A DNA stretch of 64,000 nt from Argentina anserina (GCF_933775445.1 NC_065877.1:32426001-32490000), one strand, 5' to 3'. Shown: positions 1 through 12,700, counted from the first letter of the stretch. A program made the numbers and translations. The notes: generated by a model not told the origin, from the letters alone.

Positions 1-54
1 TACCAGAAATTCCGACAGTCAAACGAGGTCCAAATTGGATGGAATTTTTATAGG

Positions 55-96
<42 letters not shown>

Positions 97-875
97 CACA
101 TCAGATGGTGTCGATTGATTCCGAGAAGTTTCTTTCATATAGTCGCTTCATAATGCGATAGTTTTATTATAAACATAATATAAAGGTTATGATACATTAG
201 TGGACACTTTGGCGATCGACAACTCCAGTTTGAAATATGGTCAATCAACACCATCAGATGTGATCGGTATATATATTTAGAGATCTCGTAAAAATTTCGT
301 CCATTTTGGACATGGTTTGACCGTTCGTACTTACGGTTAACCAAAAAAGAGGCATTTTGACATATTAAAACCCCATTGACCGGGGCTTCATGAAATGAGT
401 TTCCTCAGTGCGACCACACACGATCGGTGACAAAAATTAGCTGATTTTAGATATGCAAGCGGCTTTTGGCGTTTGCATCTTGGTAATGGGTCATCCCTTA
501 GAGCATATTAGTGTTGTTTTCGGTTTATTAGAAATTTTGACTGTCAGACGAGGTCCGAATTGGATGAAATTTTTACAGGATCACTAAATATATATATACC
601 GATCATATTGGCTGGTAACGATCGACCCGAGAACTTTACTTCATATAGTTGCTTCATAATGTCATAAAACTAATAGAATATGTATGTATAATTTTTTTTA
701 TTTGGCAGGCTTTTGGCGGGCCGGGCCGAGTTTCACACATCTAAACTAAGTCCGGCTCTCTACCCACGGAAGTGGGTTTTGATGGGCTTTCTCTCGGACC
801 GGGCCGGGCAAAAGCCCATCGGGCTTGCCGGTCTCCGCAGGCTTTTCGGATCCGTAGGCTAAATATTAAGGCCTA
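1..875. mobile_element. hAT-like non-coding element, 3' part (cut by window start)
   Basis: This stretch matches the right half of the complete element at 21687-24176. It carries the same A/T-rich units with the GTCGATCGAC-like core, then a GC-rich end rich in GGGCCGGGC and AGCCC words around 706-860. It ends in AAGGCCTA at 875, like the other copy. No coding capacity is visible. The 5' end and its target duplication lie outside the window, so the proposed 3' target sequence (876-883) cannot be tested. Several CpG words of the complete copy are TpG or CpA here, which suggests an older, decayed copy. Confidence 0.7.
61..92. repeat. (AT)n microsatellite
   Basis: A nearly pure AT dinucleotide run inside the hAT-like element. 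The same place in the other repeat units carries only a short TATATATA word, so the run expanded locally. Confidence 0.9.
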
Positions 876-1634
876 CATATATCTTTCCATTATTCCATAC
901 GTTCTTTATGAATGCTGCATGTAAGATTATGCATCATATATTTGCAACTGCAAATAAGGTTTCTTTTAAGTAAACAAGCGTTAAACCTAGAAACAGAAAA
1001 AATATAGAGTTTGCAAGCAATAAACTCTTAGATAGAACTTTGGAATCCACTAGAAAATAAGATAAATTCTTTTTTATGCCTTCCCTGATCATTGATCATT
1101 TGATCCTTCTAATTGCATAATTCTTCTCAACACAATCGATATATTATTCAGTGTTTACTAAGTAGGGATAGAAAAACCTTCAATTCGGTTTATGTCGGAG
1201 TGACATGGTCGGGTAAGTTATGAAATCTTCTGTTGTCCATTAAGTGTCAGTAATATTGTAATTGTAATCCCGGTGATGCTCTTCATACAAGCATACGAAG
1301 GTCGACCTCCAATAATATGTTTTTCTGTTTTCTCCCACTGAGAATATTATTAATTGTGTGCACCTATGCTTCACCTACTGTAGTTGTAGTAGCTAAGAGT
1401 ATTTCTATTATACTCATTTCAGTTCTAAATCGATTGTTAAGTTAAAAAATTGAACGAGCAAAGTACAAATAGTCGAGAATCTTTCGAATGGCAGAATTCC
1501 ACACTAGCTTCCACTCGAGGGTAGAATTTAAATTTAAAAGTTAGGAGGATATGATCGAAAGGAATGGATTAGTAAAGTTGAGAAAGGCACAAACAATCCT
1601 TAAAGCTGGCTGATTTAAATGCCCAAATCACTAA
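876..1634. other. Intergenic, no gene seen; holds one dispersed-repeat copy
   Basis: A/T-rich sequence between the hAT-like element and the 3' end of the DUF1218 gene. I see no open frame with coding character. Positions 970-1070 are one copy of a short dispersed repeat that recurs at 4413-4505. The 3' UTR and polyadenylation region of the neighbouring minus-strand gene should lie just below 1635. Confidence 0.6.
970..1070. repeat. Dispersed repeat, copy 1
   Basis: It begins GTAAACAAGCGTTAAACC and contains AACTCTTAGATAGAACT followed by GGAATCCAC and AGAAAATAAGATAAA. The same words in the same order and orientation recur at 4413-4505. The family is not recognised, and no terminal repeats or target duplications were found. 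Confidence 0.6.
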
Positions 1635-3374
1635 TTAGTCGGTAGAAGTGGCAGTAATATAATACGCTACACAAAAGAGGCCATGAACAAAGCACAAGAT
1701 GCCTCCAATGGAAAGAAAATGATGGTGTGTGAAACCACATGAAGCTCCTGACTTGTGGTTCGACCAAGTCCCTATCACCAGCATTGACAATCCAACGGCT
1801 AGAATGACCCTGATCATCATCAATCACAAGCATATTAATCAGATGAAGTACGAGAAATAAAAATGAATTAGCTAGTTTAATTATTAGCTAAAAAAATAAA
1901 ATATTTGTCACTTCTTATATTTTAAGGGTCTCAACCGTTTGTCTTTATACTTTTAATTTCCTCACTTCTTCTAATTTCAATTTTCGACCAATTCGTCAAA
2001 TCCGTTTAAATTGGTTGTTAACTATCTTTTAACTTTCTTAAATGTCCCTAAGGGATACGATTGTTAATTTCATTTTTCTTTGTCTCTCTCTAATAATGAA
2101 ACTATTTTCTCTCTCTCTCTCTCTCTCAAAGTCAAAACCACAAAGTTCACAAAACATAATATAACTCCAAGAACACATTATTCAACTCTCAAAGAATATA
2201 TAAGCTCAAACCCATAAAACTCGATTGTTCATATTATAGAAAACAACAGTACAACCCATTCAAAGCGTGATGTCATAATATCGATAAAACCCAAATGTCC
2301 CTGCCCTCATGAAAGCTCTAAAATTCAAGAATCGAAGTTAAAGAAACAAACTTTCACCCCTGAAAAACCCGAACGACTTCAGAATGAAGATTCAGATAAC
2401 GAGTCCAGCGTTTTGCAATGCCCTAATGCCAAACTTGAACAAGAAAAAACCCAGAAGAGCTTCAAAATCTAATGCAAAAAAAATAAACGGAAAACGATGA
2501 AAACTTTGAATCGGAAACAGTGTTCGGAAAGTTGATCGGAAAATTGGGAGAGAGAGAGAGAGAGGTACCAATCACAGATTCGAGAAAAGGGAAGGGGAAA
2601 TCCATGGTTGAGTCTGCAAAGAGAGTGAGAGAGGTTTTTGAACCCAGATATTCAGGGTCTTCTTTTGGTTTTGGGGTTTTGGAGAAGAAGTTCACGATAT
2701 TTTTTTTCTAGTTTCAAAGAAGAGAGAAAAAAATGAAAATAAAAATCATATCCTCCTAAGGCATGTGAGGAAGTTAAAACATAATTAACAACTAATTTGA
2801 CGAAGAGAGACGGAATTGACCATTGTCGAAAATTAAAAATATGAAGAATGATCAGTTAAAATATAAGAATTAAATTATCGAGACCATTAAAATGTAAAGA
2901 GTGATTAATATTTTATTCTAGTTAGAAATTAGGTATAAATCCCGTATAATTACCAGGTAAAGACGAGGCATGCGAGTGAGAGTTGCCTATTAGGAGGAGC
3001 CTTTTGGAGCTCGTCTTGAGAGCAAATGCAGTTGTTGCATCCACCAAGCAAGTTAGAAATGACATGAGCAAGAACCAGAAGTGCTGCTGCACCCATTCCT
3101 AGCTTGAATGCCGGATGGCTTGGCTCTCTACACTCAAAGATCCACAACCTTAATTGCTTCACCTATTCAAACAGAGCAAAAACAAAACAAAAGAAACGTT
3201 AGTTTGAACTTTAATGTCACTAGCTAATGACTTTTCAATAAGGCGCTAAACATGAACAAAGAGTGTTGGATTTACCTTGTTTTGTTCGAGTTCAGCTTCA
3301 ATGCCGAGAATCCCAGCTACGATGTCCATGGCAACAATCAAGAGACAGACAAAGACGCCTCCTATTTTAACCAT
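1635..3374 (-). CDS. DUF1218 family membrane protein (three exons)
   Basis: Three exons on the minus strand, 3276-3374, 2954-3162 and 1635-1809, join to 161 codons (160 residues). The junctions are GT/AG, and the second rebuilds a Trp codon (TG+G) that leads into VILAVGLSM. The product has an N-terminal hydrophobic segment (MVKIGGVFVCLLIVAMDIVA), the family words LRLWIFEC and FKLGMGAAALLVLAHVISNL, a Cys-rich loop, and two more hydrophobic segments, giving four predicted membrane spans. Arabidopsis relatives of this plant-only family (MWL1/MWL2 and the DESIGUAL proteins) are linked to secondary wall lignin or leaf symmetry; which subgroup this belongs to is not resolved. Intron 2 is 1144 bp, long for such a gene, because a transposon sits in it (about 1875-2935). 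Confidence 0.85.
1875..2935. mobile_element. Mutator-like element with long terminal inverted repeats, in a DUF1218 intron
   Basis: About 235 bp at the left (1875-2110) is an imperfect inverted copy of about 235 bp at the right (2700-2935). Matching words include TAAAATATT, the TTTTAA-GGTCTC block, AATTTTCGAC, TCGTCAAAT and TTTCATTTTT. Long inverted repeats with a non-transposase core fit a non-autonomous MULE. The core (about 2130-2700) has a CT microsatellite near 2107-2127, a GA tract near 2547-2564 and a 77-codon minus frame (2462-2695) without recognised homology, so a captured gene fragment is possible. Exact ends and the target duplication were not resolved. An alternative is a foldback element. 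Confidence 0.65.
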
Positions 3375-5722
3375 TCTGTGTCGACGCTCTTTTGATTCGC
3401 TCTTATGAAATCTGCTGAGGATTAAGGTAAAGAAAGGAGCTCAGAGTTTGAGAGCGAATTGAAGAGCGTAAGGGGCAGTTTTATATGTATGAAGAAGGGA
3501 ATGTAGTAAAAGGAAGAAGGGAATGGATTAGCTAGCTTAGCTAGGTGATCAAGATAAGTGGGGAAAAAAGCTTCTTTTGTCAACACACAGTGCTCAAGCT
3601 TTAGCTTTAGTTTGCTTTTGGGTCTTCTTTCACTTCTCATCTCTTCTTTTTCGGTGCTGGGATTCCTTTGATGGAGGAGCAAGGAAAGTAGAGCATAAAC
3701 CAGCTCATAGACGAGCGTGCCTGAGCATCTCTGTATGCCCTAGCTCACTGCCCCAGATGAATATCGATCGGTGGGTAATTCTTCCATCCAGGGACCTAAT
3801 TTTTTGACTTAGAATATATATGAACCTCTTGATCGAACTCGATGTCTCGAACCATTTGGATTTGTAAAGTCTTGTCTCAATCATTTCTTTCTGCAGGGGC
3901 CTTTGAAATTGTAGTTGTATATACTTGTGTTTTCACATATCAAGCTACTTTGTAATGATATAGACCAAAATCACCAAATCATTCAGACCAAAAGATCGAG
4001 TTTAATTTCTCGTGTCTCAAACCCACACCCATGCAACCCTAACTTTAATCTTTAGGGCATCCGATTCTATATACGGAGCACCGTGATGTTCCATATATGT
4101 TGTTATTTAAGAAGCATTTAGGTTCCGAGTTTATGATAAGAAACTCAATGAAATCTTAACATAATATAATTGCGGGAACTCATACACTAGAAGTTGAGAA
4201 TAATGAAAACTCAACCATAAGACCCTCCTAAATAACGCTACATACATCGGTGGATCAACAAGAGACATTAATAATGTATCTAATTATGCTCGAGTTTTAG
4301 AAACTGTGGACTATAATACATAGTTTTTGGCCTTGAATAATTTTTTTCTCGCCTAGAATAACGATTTTGAGCACTTCTCAAACTTTTGTGATGCATGGAG
4401 GAGGTACGGAGGGTAAACAAGCGTTAAACCCTTAAAAAGGAGAGTTTACAAGCGATAAACTCTTAGATAGAACTCTGGAATCCACAAGAAAATAAGATAA
4501 AACTCTCAATTGGATAGAATAATAATATATTCGATCTGTCTACACCGGTTTAAGGATGCTTAAATACTGATAAAACAAACCCTAGGAAACTAATAATCAA
4601 ACCCATAAGTTAAATAAAATAAAACCAAAACCAATATAAACTAGAAAAACCTAAAAAGATATTAAATCCAAATTCGAAATATCAAAACGACTTCTGTTGG
4701 CTTAAATCTGATAGGGCTCACTAAATTGAGTTTTGTAAATCTCGTCATTCCCATTCCAGAAATGTACTATGCGTTTTAAACGGACATTCTAACCAAAAGA
4801 TGCTGAAATTTGATTAATAATTTAAAATATGCGCTTCGCTCGAACAATCCGGCTGCTAGCAACCTCATAACACGTGAATTACCAATTTTCAGATCAATTT
4901 CCTTTACCCAACTGATGATTTTACCTTCATCTTACTAGGTTGGGTCAATTCTCGTTCTCCATCACTTTGAGGTGCAGGGTCAGACACGATTTAGAAAACA
5001 CTACAATAATTTGTGAGGTAACGGCAGTCAGCTGTTAGAATCCCATTTTAGGGACTTCTTTTCTACTTGGGCTTTCCAAAGGGTGTTAATCCAGCCACAT
5101 TGTAAAACGGGCTCATGTGCAGAATATTTTTCAATCTTTATTGGGCAATGAAACTAATACAGAATAGGCCCATTGAAATTATTTATTGCCTTCTTGGCAA
5201 TGGCTCGAAGAGCATGTCCTCGAGAAATATTGATATGTGCATGATTCATGACTGGAATGGAGGCATGAAAACCTTTTGATCGAACATAGGAACGTTCCAA
5301 AATTGAAACCAATTAAAACCACTAATTAAGCAGAGGCCAAAACGCAAACATACTAATATTAATTCTTCATATGATCAGCTATGTGTCAAAGCACGATGTC
5401 ACCATCAGAGAACCCTAAACCAAACAAGAGCAAATTTCTTACTTGCAGTAAAATTTCCAGCTGCATTTCGAATTCAAAGTCCCCAAAACCAGTACTATTT
5501 CAGCCCCAAATGCCTTAGATACCCAGCTATATGTATACAGCCTAAAACTGACTACCCAAAAAGGCCAAAATCCAACAGCTTTTCTGTCCATATGAACCCA
5601 CTGACTCATAAAACTTACAAGCAAACAGTAATTATTAATCCTAAATAGAAACCCTAAACCCTGCAGTGTAGCAAAATTAGCAGAGTGGCCCATTGTTAAT
5701 AACCTGATTAAGCAGCAGAAGC
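3375..5722. other. Intergenic, no gene seen
   Basis: This covers the upstream region of the DUF1218 gene and the downstream region of the bHLH gene. Frames here are short and without family character. A second copy of the dispersed repeat lies at 4413-4505. The rest is A/T-rich and I see nothing further in it. Confidence 0.55.
4413..4505. repeat. Dispersed repeat, copy 2
   Basis: A same-orientation partner of 970-1070, starting GTAAACAAGCGTTAAACC and ending AAATAAGATAAA plus a few bases. The copies differ by small indels in the middle, so neither is very recent. Confidence 0.6.
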
Positions 5723-6682
5723 TTAATTAGTAGCAGAGGCAGAAGCCGTAGAGTCAATGATGCTACTTGGGGCCGGATAGTAATTATGGCCTGAAACTGA
5801 ACCTGAAGCCGAAGCAGCGGCGGCGACCATGGCGGACCTGATGACGCTCCTCTTGTTCAGCAAAGCCAGCTGCTCCACCGAGAACACACACCTCTCCAGA
5901 TCCGACAGCCTCATCTGCGCCACCTGCGAGTTCACCACCACCTGCAACAGCTGGCTCCGGCTCAGCCTCGACAGCACCGCCACCTCTCCTCCTCCGTCTC
6001 CTCCGCCGCGTGTCAGGACGGGGAGGGAGCCGGTGGAGTCGGAGGCGACGATGGGCATGGCGTGGAGCGCGGCGACCTGAGCCTGGAGGAAGCGGACGTA
6101 GCGGTGCGCCGCCTCGAGCATGGTGGCGATGTCCATCTTCTTCTCCCACGGCAGCAGCTTCTGCAGGCACCGCGTCTTGTCCGCCAGCGTCTGACGCCTC
6201 TTCCTCGCGATCCTGCTGCCACGTGGCGCTACCGGAGAGGAGGCGGCGGCCGGGGAGGGGTGAAGGTGGTGGTAGGAGGGAGAGTGGTCGAGGGAGAGGA
6301 GGTCCGGGAGGTGGTTGAAGATGGAGGCGTAGTCGCTGAGCGACTGAGCCGGCGAAACGCCGCCGTATTGGGGCTGGGGGTGGTAGAGCGTCTGCGGCGG
6401 CGGTGGTGAGGTTTGTGGAGCAAAGAGGGAGAGAGGGAGTAACGACTGATGCTGGGAGCTGGCGGCGAGAAAGGAGTGGAGGTTGGCGAGGGAGCTGGAG
6501 AAGCTGGCGGCGTGAGAGTCCTCCTCCGGCGACTTAACACGGAGGCCGCTGCTGCTCTGCTGGTCCCTGGCGAGTAGTGACATGATGAAGCTCTCCTTTT
6601 CTGCTTTCTCCATTTTTGGGTTTGTTTTTGTTGAGAGAGAGAAAGAGGCAGGCTCACAGAAATGAAATGAGGGCTCCATCAT
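5723..6682 (-). CDS. Atypical bHLH transcription factor (bHLH117/52/53 type)
   Basis: One uninterrupted frame of 319 codons. Around residues 152-205 lies a helix-loop-helix: basic stretch RIARKRRQTLADKTR, helix 1 CLQKLLPW, loop EKKMD, helix 2 IATMLEAAHRYVRFLQAQVA. The His-Glu-Arg triad that reads the E-box is absent, so this is a non-canonical basic region. The wording matches plant bHLH proteins of the Arabidopsis bHLH117/bHLH52/bHLH53 group. The N-terminal half is rich in Ser, Pro and His. Two Met codons compete for the start. TATA-like words lie at 6685-6692 and 6698-6705, almost on the first ATG (6682), which makes the internal ATG at 6613 (residue 24, MEKAEKESF) a plausible start giving 296 residues. 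It is a nuclear regulator by family; its targets are unknown. The coding region is strikingly GC-rich compared with its surroundings. Confidence 0.85.
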   Translation of the reverse strand: MMEPSFHFCEPASFSLSTKTNPKMEKAEKESFIMSLLARDQQSSSGLRVKSPEEDSHAASFSSSLANLHSFLAASSQHQSLLPLSLFAPQTSPPPPQTLYHPQPQYGGVSPAQSLSDYASIFNHLPDLLSLDHSPSYHHLHPSPAAASSPVAPRGSRIARKRRQTLADKTRCLQKLLPWEKKMDIATMLEAAHRYVRFLQAQVAALHAMPIVASDSTGSLPVLTRGGGDGGGEVAVLSRLSRSQLLQVVVNSQVAQMRLSDLERCVFSVEQLALLNKRSVIRSAMVAAAASASGSVSGHNYYPAPSSIIDSTASASATN

Positions 6683-7634
6683 CCCTATAAAGATTCGGTT
6701 ATATGGAGCCTGGAGAACAGTGATGAGAGGACACGTGGTTGTGAGGTGGAATATGGTGGGCCCGCACTGCCCACTGTGGTTTTTTCTTCAGACGTAGGGG
6801 GCTCAGACCCGGCCGGCTTTCCTTGTCGTCCGTTTGTCTCGCTTTAAAGGGGTGCACAGGGGCATTTTGGGAAATTGCATGTCACAGGCCTCATCAGAAG
6901 ATGTTGGGCGTGGCTCTCTGCGTCTTTTTTCAACAGAACACAGAAATGGCTCTATCTTGAAAGTTTTGTCACGTAGGAAAACTTTGGCTTCACGCATTTT
7001 TTATCTTTGGGGTCAGTAATGGGCTTTTTCCAGGTTTCTGCCGATGAGGATCAGTAAAAAGCTTCACTTTCCCACATTGTTCTCAATTGTCACATGGGAT
7101 GGTAAAAATTTCGCAACTGCTCAAGGTACGAGCATGAGTCACTCGCACCGAAGCGACGGAGGCAGAACGAGAAAGCATGATGCTGGAAACAAGACATGGA
7201 AATGCAAAGGTTGAACAGATGGAGACACAGATGTTGTTCTAGACTATGTCATTATTGAGCTTTGCGTGCGGAGAGATGCGCGTAAATCAATGGAGTTTAT
7301 TTCACAATATACAGGCCTCAGTAGAGGATTAAATTGAGAAGAAAGTTACTTTCAACATAACAGAAACATTAGGCATGGACTACTTTTTCTATTTCTTTCT
7401 AAAATTAGACTAGACCAAAAACAAATGTTCTACAGCTATGTGATGCATTACAGATTACAAAGATGAGCTGTACATAAGAATGAGAGAGCAGGGGAAGAAT
7501 CATATCTTGGAATGACTACCAACTACCCACATTTATAAGGGGAAGCTGTAAATTAAAACCCATTAATCATTCCAAAACAATTTACAAGGCATTGGCCAGT
7601 AATCCCACTGCCGGTTCCTGACGATAGCAAAACT
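6683..7634. other. Intergenic: bHLH upstream region and ATXR3 3' flank
   Basis: Positions 6683-7000 are the promoter side of the bHLH gene and contain a CACGTGG G-box-type word near 6731. The part from about 7400 to 7634 is likely the 3' UTR of the ATXR3 gene, which reads toward it. No further gene or repeat is visible. Confidence 0.5.
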
Positions 7635-9671
7635 TCACCGATCCCACACAGCTTGATATATTGCAGGCCTGTGCTTTAACCAATGCACCATTTCTTTGTC
7701 CAAGAAAGAGTTATTCACAACTGCATCTAGCATTGGACTGCCAACAACTTTTGGGGAGCTATTGTATGACCATATACGATCCTTGGGCCAAGGTTTTTGC
7801 GGAAACTTCTCCTGAAACATTACAAAATGAAAGCTTCAACAACCCAATAATCAACAGAGTTAAACAGACAAGATCCCACCCACCCTGATGAAGCCAATAG
7901 AATTACTTTCACTACATTGTTCAAGATTATACAAATCATCACTTTATCAATCAAGTCTAAACAACATCTATACACTAACAGGAAAGGTTAGATGGTATGA
8001 TAAAACATTATAAACAAAATTTGAAGTATTTCATCAAACATGTATCTCACAACATTGCATTGCAGAAAGTCTCTAAACTGAAAACTTGACAAGAGAATTC
8101 CAGAGTAAGTCTAGGTTGGTCAACATAAAATGGGCATACAATCTAAAAAGCAACTCATCAAGACGACAGAAATTCTAAAATAAGGACAGTATTGAACATG
8201 GAATTTATCACCAGATAAAATCACGTCAAGAAATGATAAGACTCAAAGCCTCAGAGCCCCTAAGCTACCAATAATCATAGTCCGCACTCTTATCTATTTA
8301 CATCAAACTTCTAAACAAGAGAAACATTCGTCCAAAATCAAAATAAACAAGAGAAACATCATAAAAGATACCTCTTGACCAAGACACGGTCAGGAGTGGG
8401 ATCGAAAGAAAATTAGGCACCAAAAGTAAAAAAGACTCACCATCCTCGAAAGCATAAATTTGACAACCTTTGGACCATAAACACGCTGTCGTGAAGGTTT
8501 TGAAATCTTGGCATAGAAGGAACCAATATCAGGTAATGATAAGCAACCCCTACTTGCTCTACGCATGCTACAATCTGGCTCCCCGTTAGACTGATTATAC
8601 CAATAAAATAGCTGCCCTAAACAATAATTTTCCCCGTAAGTCTTGCAATACTCCTGAAAATCAGCCCCTGATTTGTTAGTGTAATTAGGGCCCAAGTCAA
8701 GTGGACTAATGTATACAGGCGGTGAAGTTACTGGTTTGTATTCCTGAAAAAAAATGGAGGAAGATTTAATAAAGCCATACCCATATTAAGTTACAAAACT
8801 TGACAGAATTTCTCAATAGAAAACCTTACCCGTATTCTAATAAAGCATCTTGTGTATGCATATATATGGATCAAGTCAGCAGCAGCGTCATGCCGAGACT
8901 TGTATGTACAGGGAAGATTCCGAACCTCATCTCTCAACCTGCCAATTAAATAAAACCTATGAAGTCCACACCAGATAGAAGGTACATATTCAACACATGG
9001 CATAAGAAAAGCATTCACTTACCATAGTAGCGATCTCTTAAGTTCTTTCCATATGTCATCTGAACTCGATGGATCATGAGCAAGCATCTTGGACTTGAGA
9101 TCATTCAATAATTGTTCCTCCACATGAGGAGCCATACTCTGAAGGAGTTCCTCAACAAGTGATCCTTCTCCCTTCCATAGATAGACCACAGCTTCTTCTG
9201 CACTTAACCTCTCCAGTGGAGGTGGAGCATTCTTCGGGTCGCCAAATACAGAGCTCATAACATACCTCACCTGTAGATTTCACCAAGCAGAAAGTCATAA
9301 ATAACATGATTTTATAGATAAACCATAAAATAATATAGGAATAGAAAGGATATACACATTATGCCTCATCAAGTAAATCCACAACACAAACACATAGAAA
9401 GTCCTGACCAAAAAATCCTCTAGCATCAACTTACGAAGCACCATATCAAATTCAGACAATGTTTTCTTTACATTAGTCTATAAAGCCCACCCAACAATTC
9501 ATTTTACTATATACTTAACAAAAAATGATGCCAGGCTAATTTATATAAAACAGAAAATAGTAATTACCTTGTCAAGAGTAACAGCCAAATTCTGAAGCCT
9601 TTGGTTGAACACACCCTCAGCCTGTGCCAAACGATAAGCAATAGTAGCCTAATATCAGCCATAAAAAACGT

Positions 9672-9715
<44 letters not shown>

Positions 9716-12700
9716 GTGGGTGAGTGTGCGTGTCAAATAAATTCACCTGAACTTCTGCGTCACTCTTCTCAACCTCCAGACATATATCTGAGAAGTACTT
9801 CCTTTTCTCTTCCAAGTTGTTCTTTAGAATCACTTCAGGAAGCTTTGTTCTTTCGAAGTTTATGAATCTCACCTTCAAGCAAAATGATAGCAACAGCAAA
9901 ATAAATGATGGTTGATTTTTAAATCAAAATAAGTGAATTACGCAGCAGTAGGGGAACATACCAAACGAGCTGAGTATGCAATCACCCAATCTGGCAACCC
10001 ACCAAGCAAACATTTTCCTAAACCAGCTCTCTCCAGGTCAAAATAATCCTCCTGAGTTACTGAATTTAATTCACACGCTTCCAGCATTAGATGATGACGA
10101 TCCAGAATTCCATGCCAATCCTTCAGCACCTGATAAATAGAAAAGACATTGATAAAAAATGAGAATGAGAAACATAAAGGACATAATGTAGCATTAAGAC
10201 TAAACACTCATTGCACCAGTCATCTTTGGGCAACAATATTACAATGTTAGAAGAAAAGCTCGGTTCCTCTAATAGGTACAGGTTCTATTTCTAATACCTT
10301 CAGAAATGCTCCTTCGCCTGTCAAATTCAAGTAACTTCCCCGGCAAACTTGACTTCCACACAAACAAACTGATGCCTCATATTCTTCCTTGCTCTGCCAC
10401 CAAAATAAACTTAAATTGTTAGATGGTCCTGTAAATTGCAAAATAGTAACACAAAGAAAATATATAAGCAAAAGAGTCAGACCTCCGTAACAGAATTGTA
10501 GTCAAATGTGATCTCTTCACCATGTTGAATTTTACGTACAGTGTAAATACCAATCTGGTAACGACCATCTACGGCGGTAACTCTGCATTGATGAAACAGC
10601 AATATTATGGAACTAGTAGGAAAACTTTGGCCAATTAAATTATAGCATTATAATGCAACTGAGTATTACAGGTACTTCAAAATGATACAAGACATAACAA
10701 ACCACTAATTATACATATCTTGATGGCAGGCTGTAAAACATATTGAAATTTGTGAAATGCAAAACTGATTATCCAGTAATATTATAAAACAGTCTAAAAC
10801 ATCGTAAAAAAACAAAAGCTCTTATTACAAACAAGCCAAAAGGTAACTGTTAAACATAAGTAGCAAGAAAGAACTTTTAACTAGATGCAGCACCATATAT
10901 CACCAGACATGGGAATAATCAATTGCGAGTCAAAATCACATTCCCAGAAGTCCAGACTGCAACTATATAATTCTCTATATGCATGATGAGACGAGGACAA
11001 TAATGTGTCTAACAGAGCAAATATATCTTACTTTGCTTCACAATTAGGCCGGCACGAGTGACAAATTCTACTTGCATAGTTTGCTTTATGCATGGCATCA
11101 ACAACAACTAAGTCATACCCATCAGCATCACCCTGCCAAATAACAATCAATGATCAGGCACAAATCAGTAAAGTAAACAGTAACTACAAACGAAAACTGC
11201 GCAACAATAAAGCACCTTGGGCCGTTCGAGATAAATGTTGTAAAATTCTGGAGCTGGATCTTTACTATTTTTCTGCAGAGATCGAATGCCATCTTGCTTC
11301 TCAAACCATTTCCAAACAGGATACACCTACATTTAACATGAAAATTACGGTAAGAGAGAATTCTCTGAACCAACATAGAAAATGAATTACTGTAAAAGTA
11401 TAGACACTCTATAGTCAGTTAGTCACTATACACATCAGATAAATAAGTTAGTCACTATACACATGAAATAGTCAAAACAAGACACATGGTGGACTTTAGA
11501 AACCACTTCTTCTTTTTTAGCAGTGAGCCAGTGACTGAGTTCAAGCTTCAGGATAACAATTAGGAACAGATACACTTGAAGTAATTCATTATAAAATGAA
11601 CAAAATCAATAAGGCAAAAAAATTTATATATATATATATATATTCATTAACAAACATGCAGCCATACCTCCCCCAAAAATTCCACGACAAAATCTTCTTC
11701 TCCAAAACCTTCTTCTTTGTTGCAAACGACGCCAAGCCCCTGATGATCATAATAAGTTATTAATTACAAGAATCAAAAACAAAAGGCATGCAAGAAATCC
11801 AAGAGGTTAGATACCAAAAGGAAGGAAACAGCTTGGGAAGGAATGCATTTACCTTTCTATAAGCAACATACTTGTCATCTGGGCGACTGTCTATGGCCTT
11901 CAAAATACCCTGGCACATCCTCACAGTTCGAATGTCACTATCATGGTCAGCAGTTTTCAGAATATCTTCAACAACAGGCCGCAAAGGATAGCTCATGGGA
12001 GTAGTTCCAGTCCCTGTGAAGTGTCTCACTTGCTTATTCAGGGTGCAAAGAAGCACATCTTCTATAAACAAATGCTTCTCAAGAAGAGGCCAATCCAACT
12101 CCTCTGGCATGGAATCAAGTAAAAGATTATGGCTATAGGGATCAATTCCATAAACCTCTTGCTCTAGAACCTCATCTCCAAGCAATTTCCTTGGCTTGTA
12201 GTCCTTGACTTCAGGAAGATCCAAATCAGATTCCTCAGTTCCATTCTTCTGTGATGTCAGCTTCGCAACATAGTCATCAGGCAAAGAGACCTGCATCTTC
12301 CGCTTTACATCCTCTTCATTTGAAACAATAACATATTCATGAATGACTTCATATTTTCTTGTAACTGGAGGAACCAAACTTGATTTGGTCATGCGAGCTC
12401 CCCACTCACGATCATCAGTCATAGAATCTATTCCCTCATCATGAACTAAGCATCCATCTGTTGATTGCCCAGGTTGAATTTTTGACCCAGATTCCAAGTC
12501 ACTTTCTGTATCCGAGGCGGTGCTCTCACTATTGCTCTTGTCATCTACAGATGACCTGTCAAGATCATCTGAGGTTTCACTTTCTGAATCCATAGGTTTT
12601 TTATTCAACTTGGATAAACGCCTTCTGATTTCTCGATCAGATGCATATTCTCCATCATCCAAACTACCATTCAAAAAGGATCCACCATTACTCCTCAACT

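Noticed and set aside
5784..6657. Several long frames on both strands over the bHLH gene
   Set aside because: GC-rich sequence lacks stops in all frames. Only the 5723-6682 frame carries a domain.
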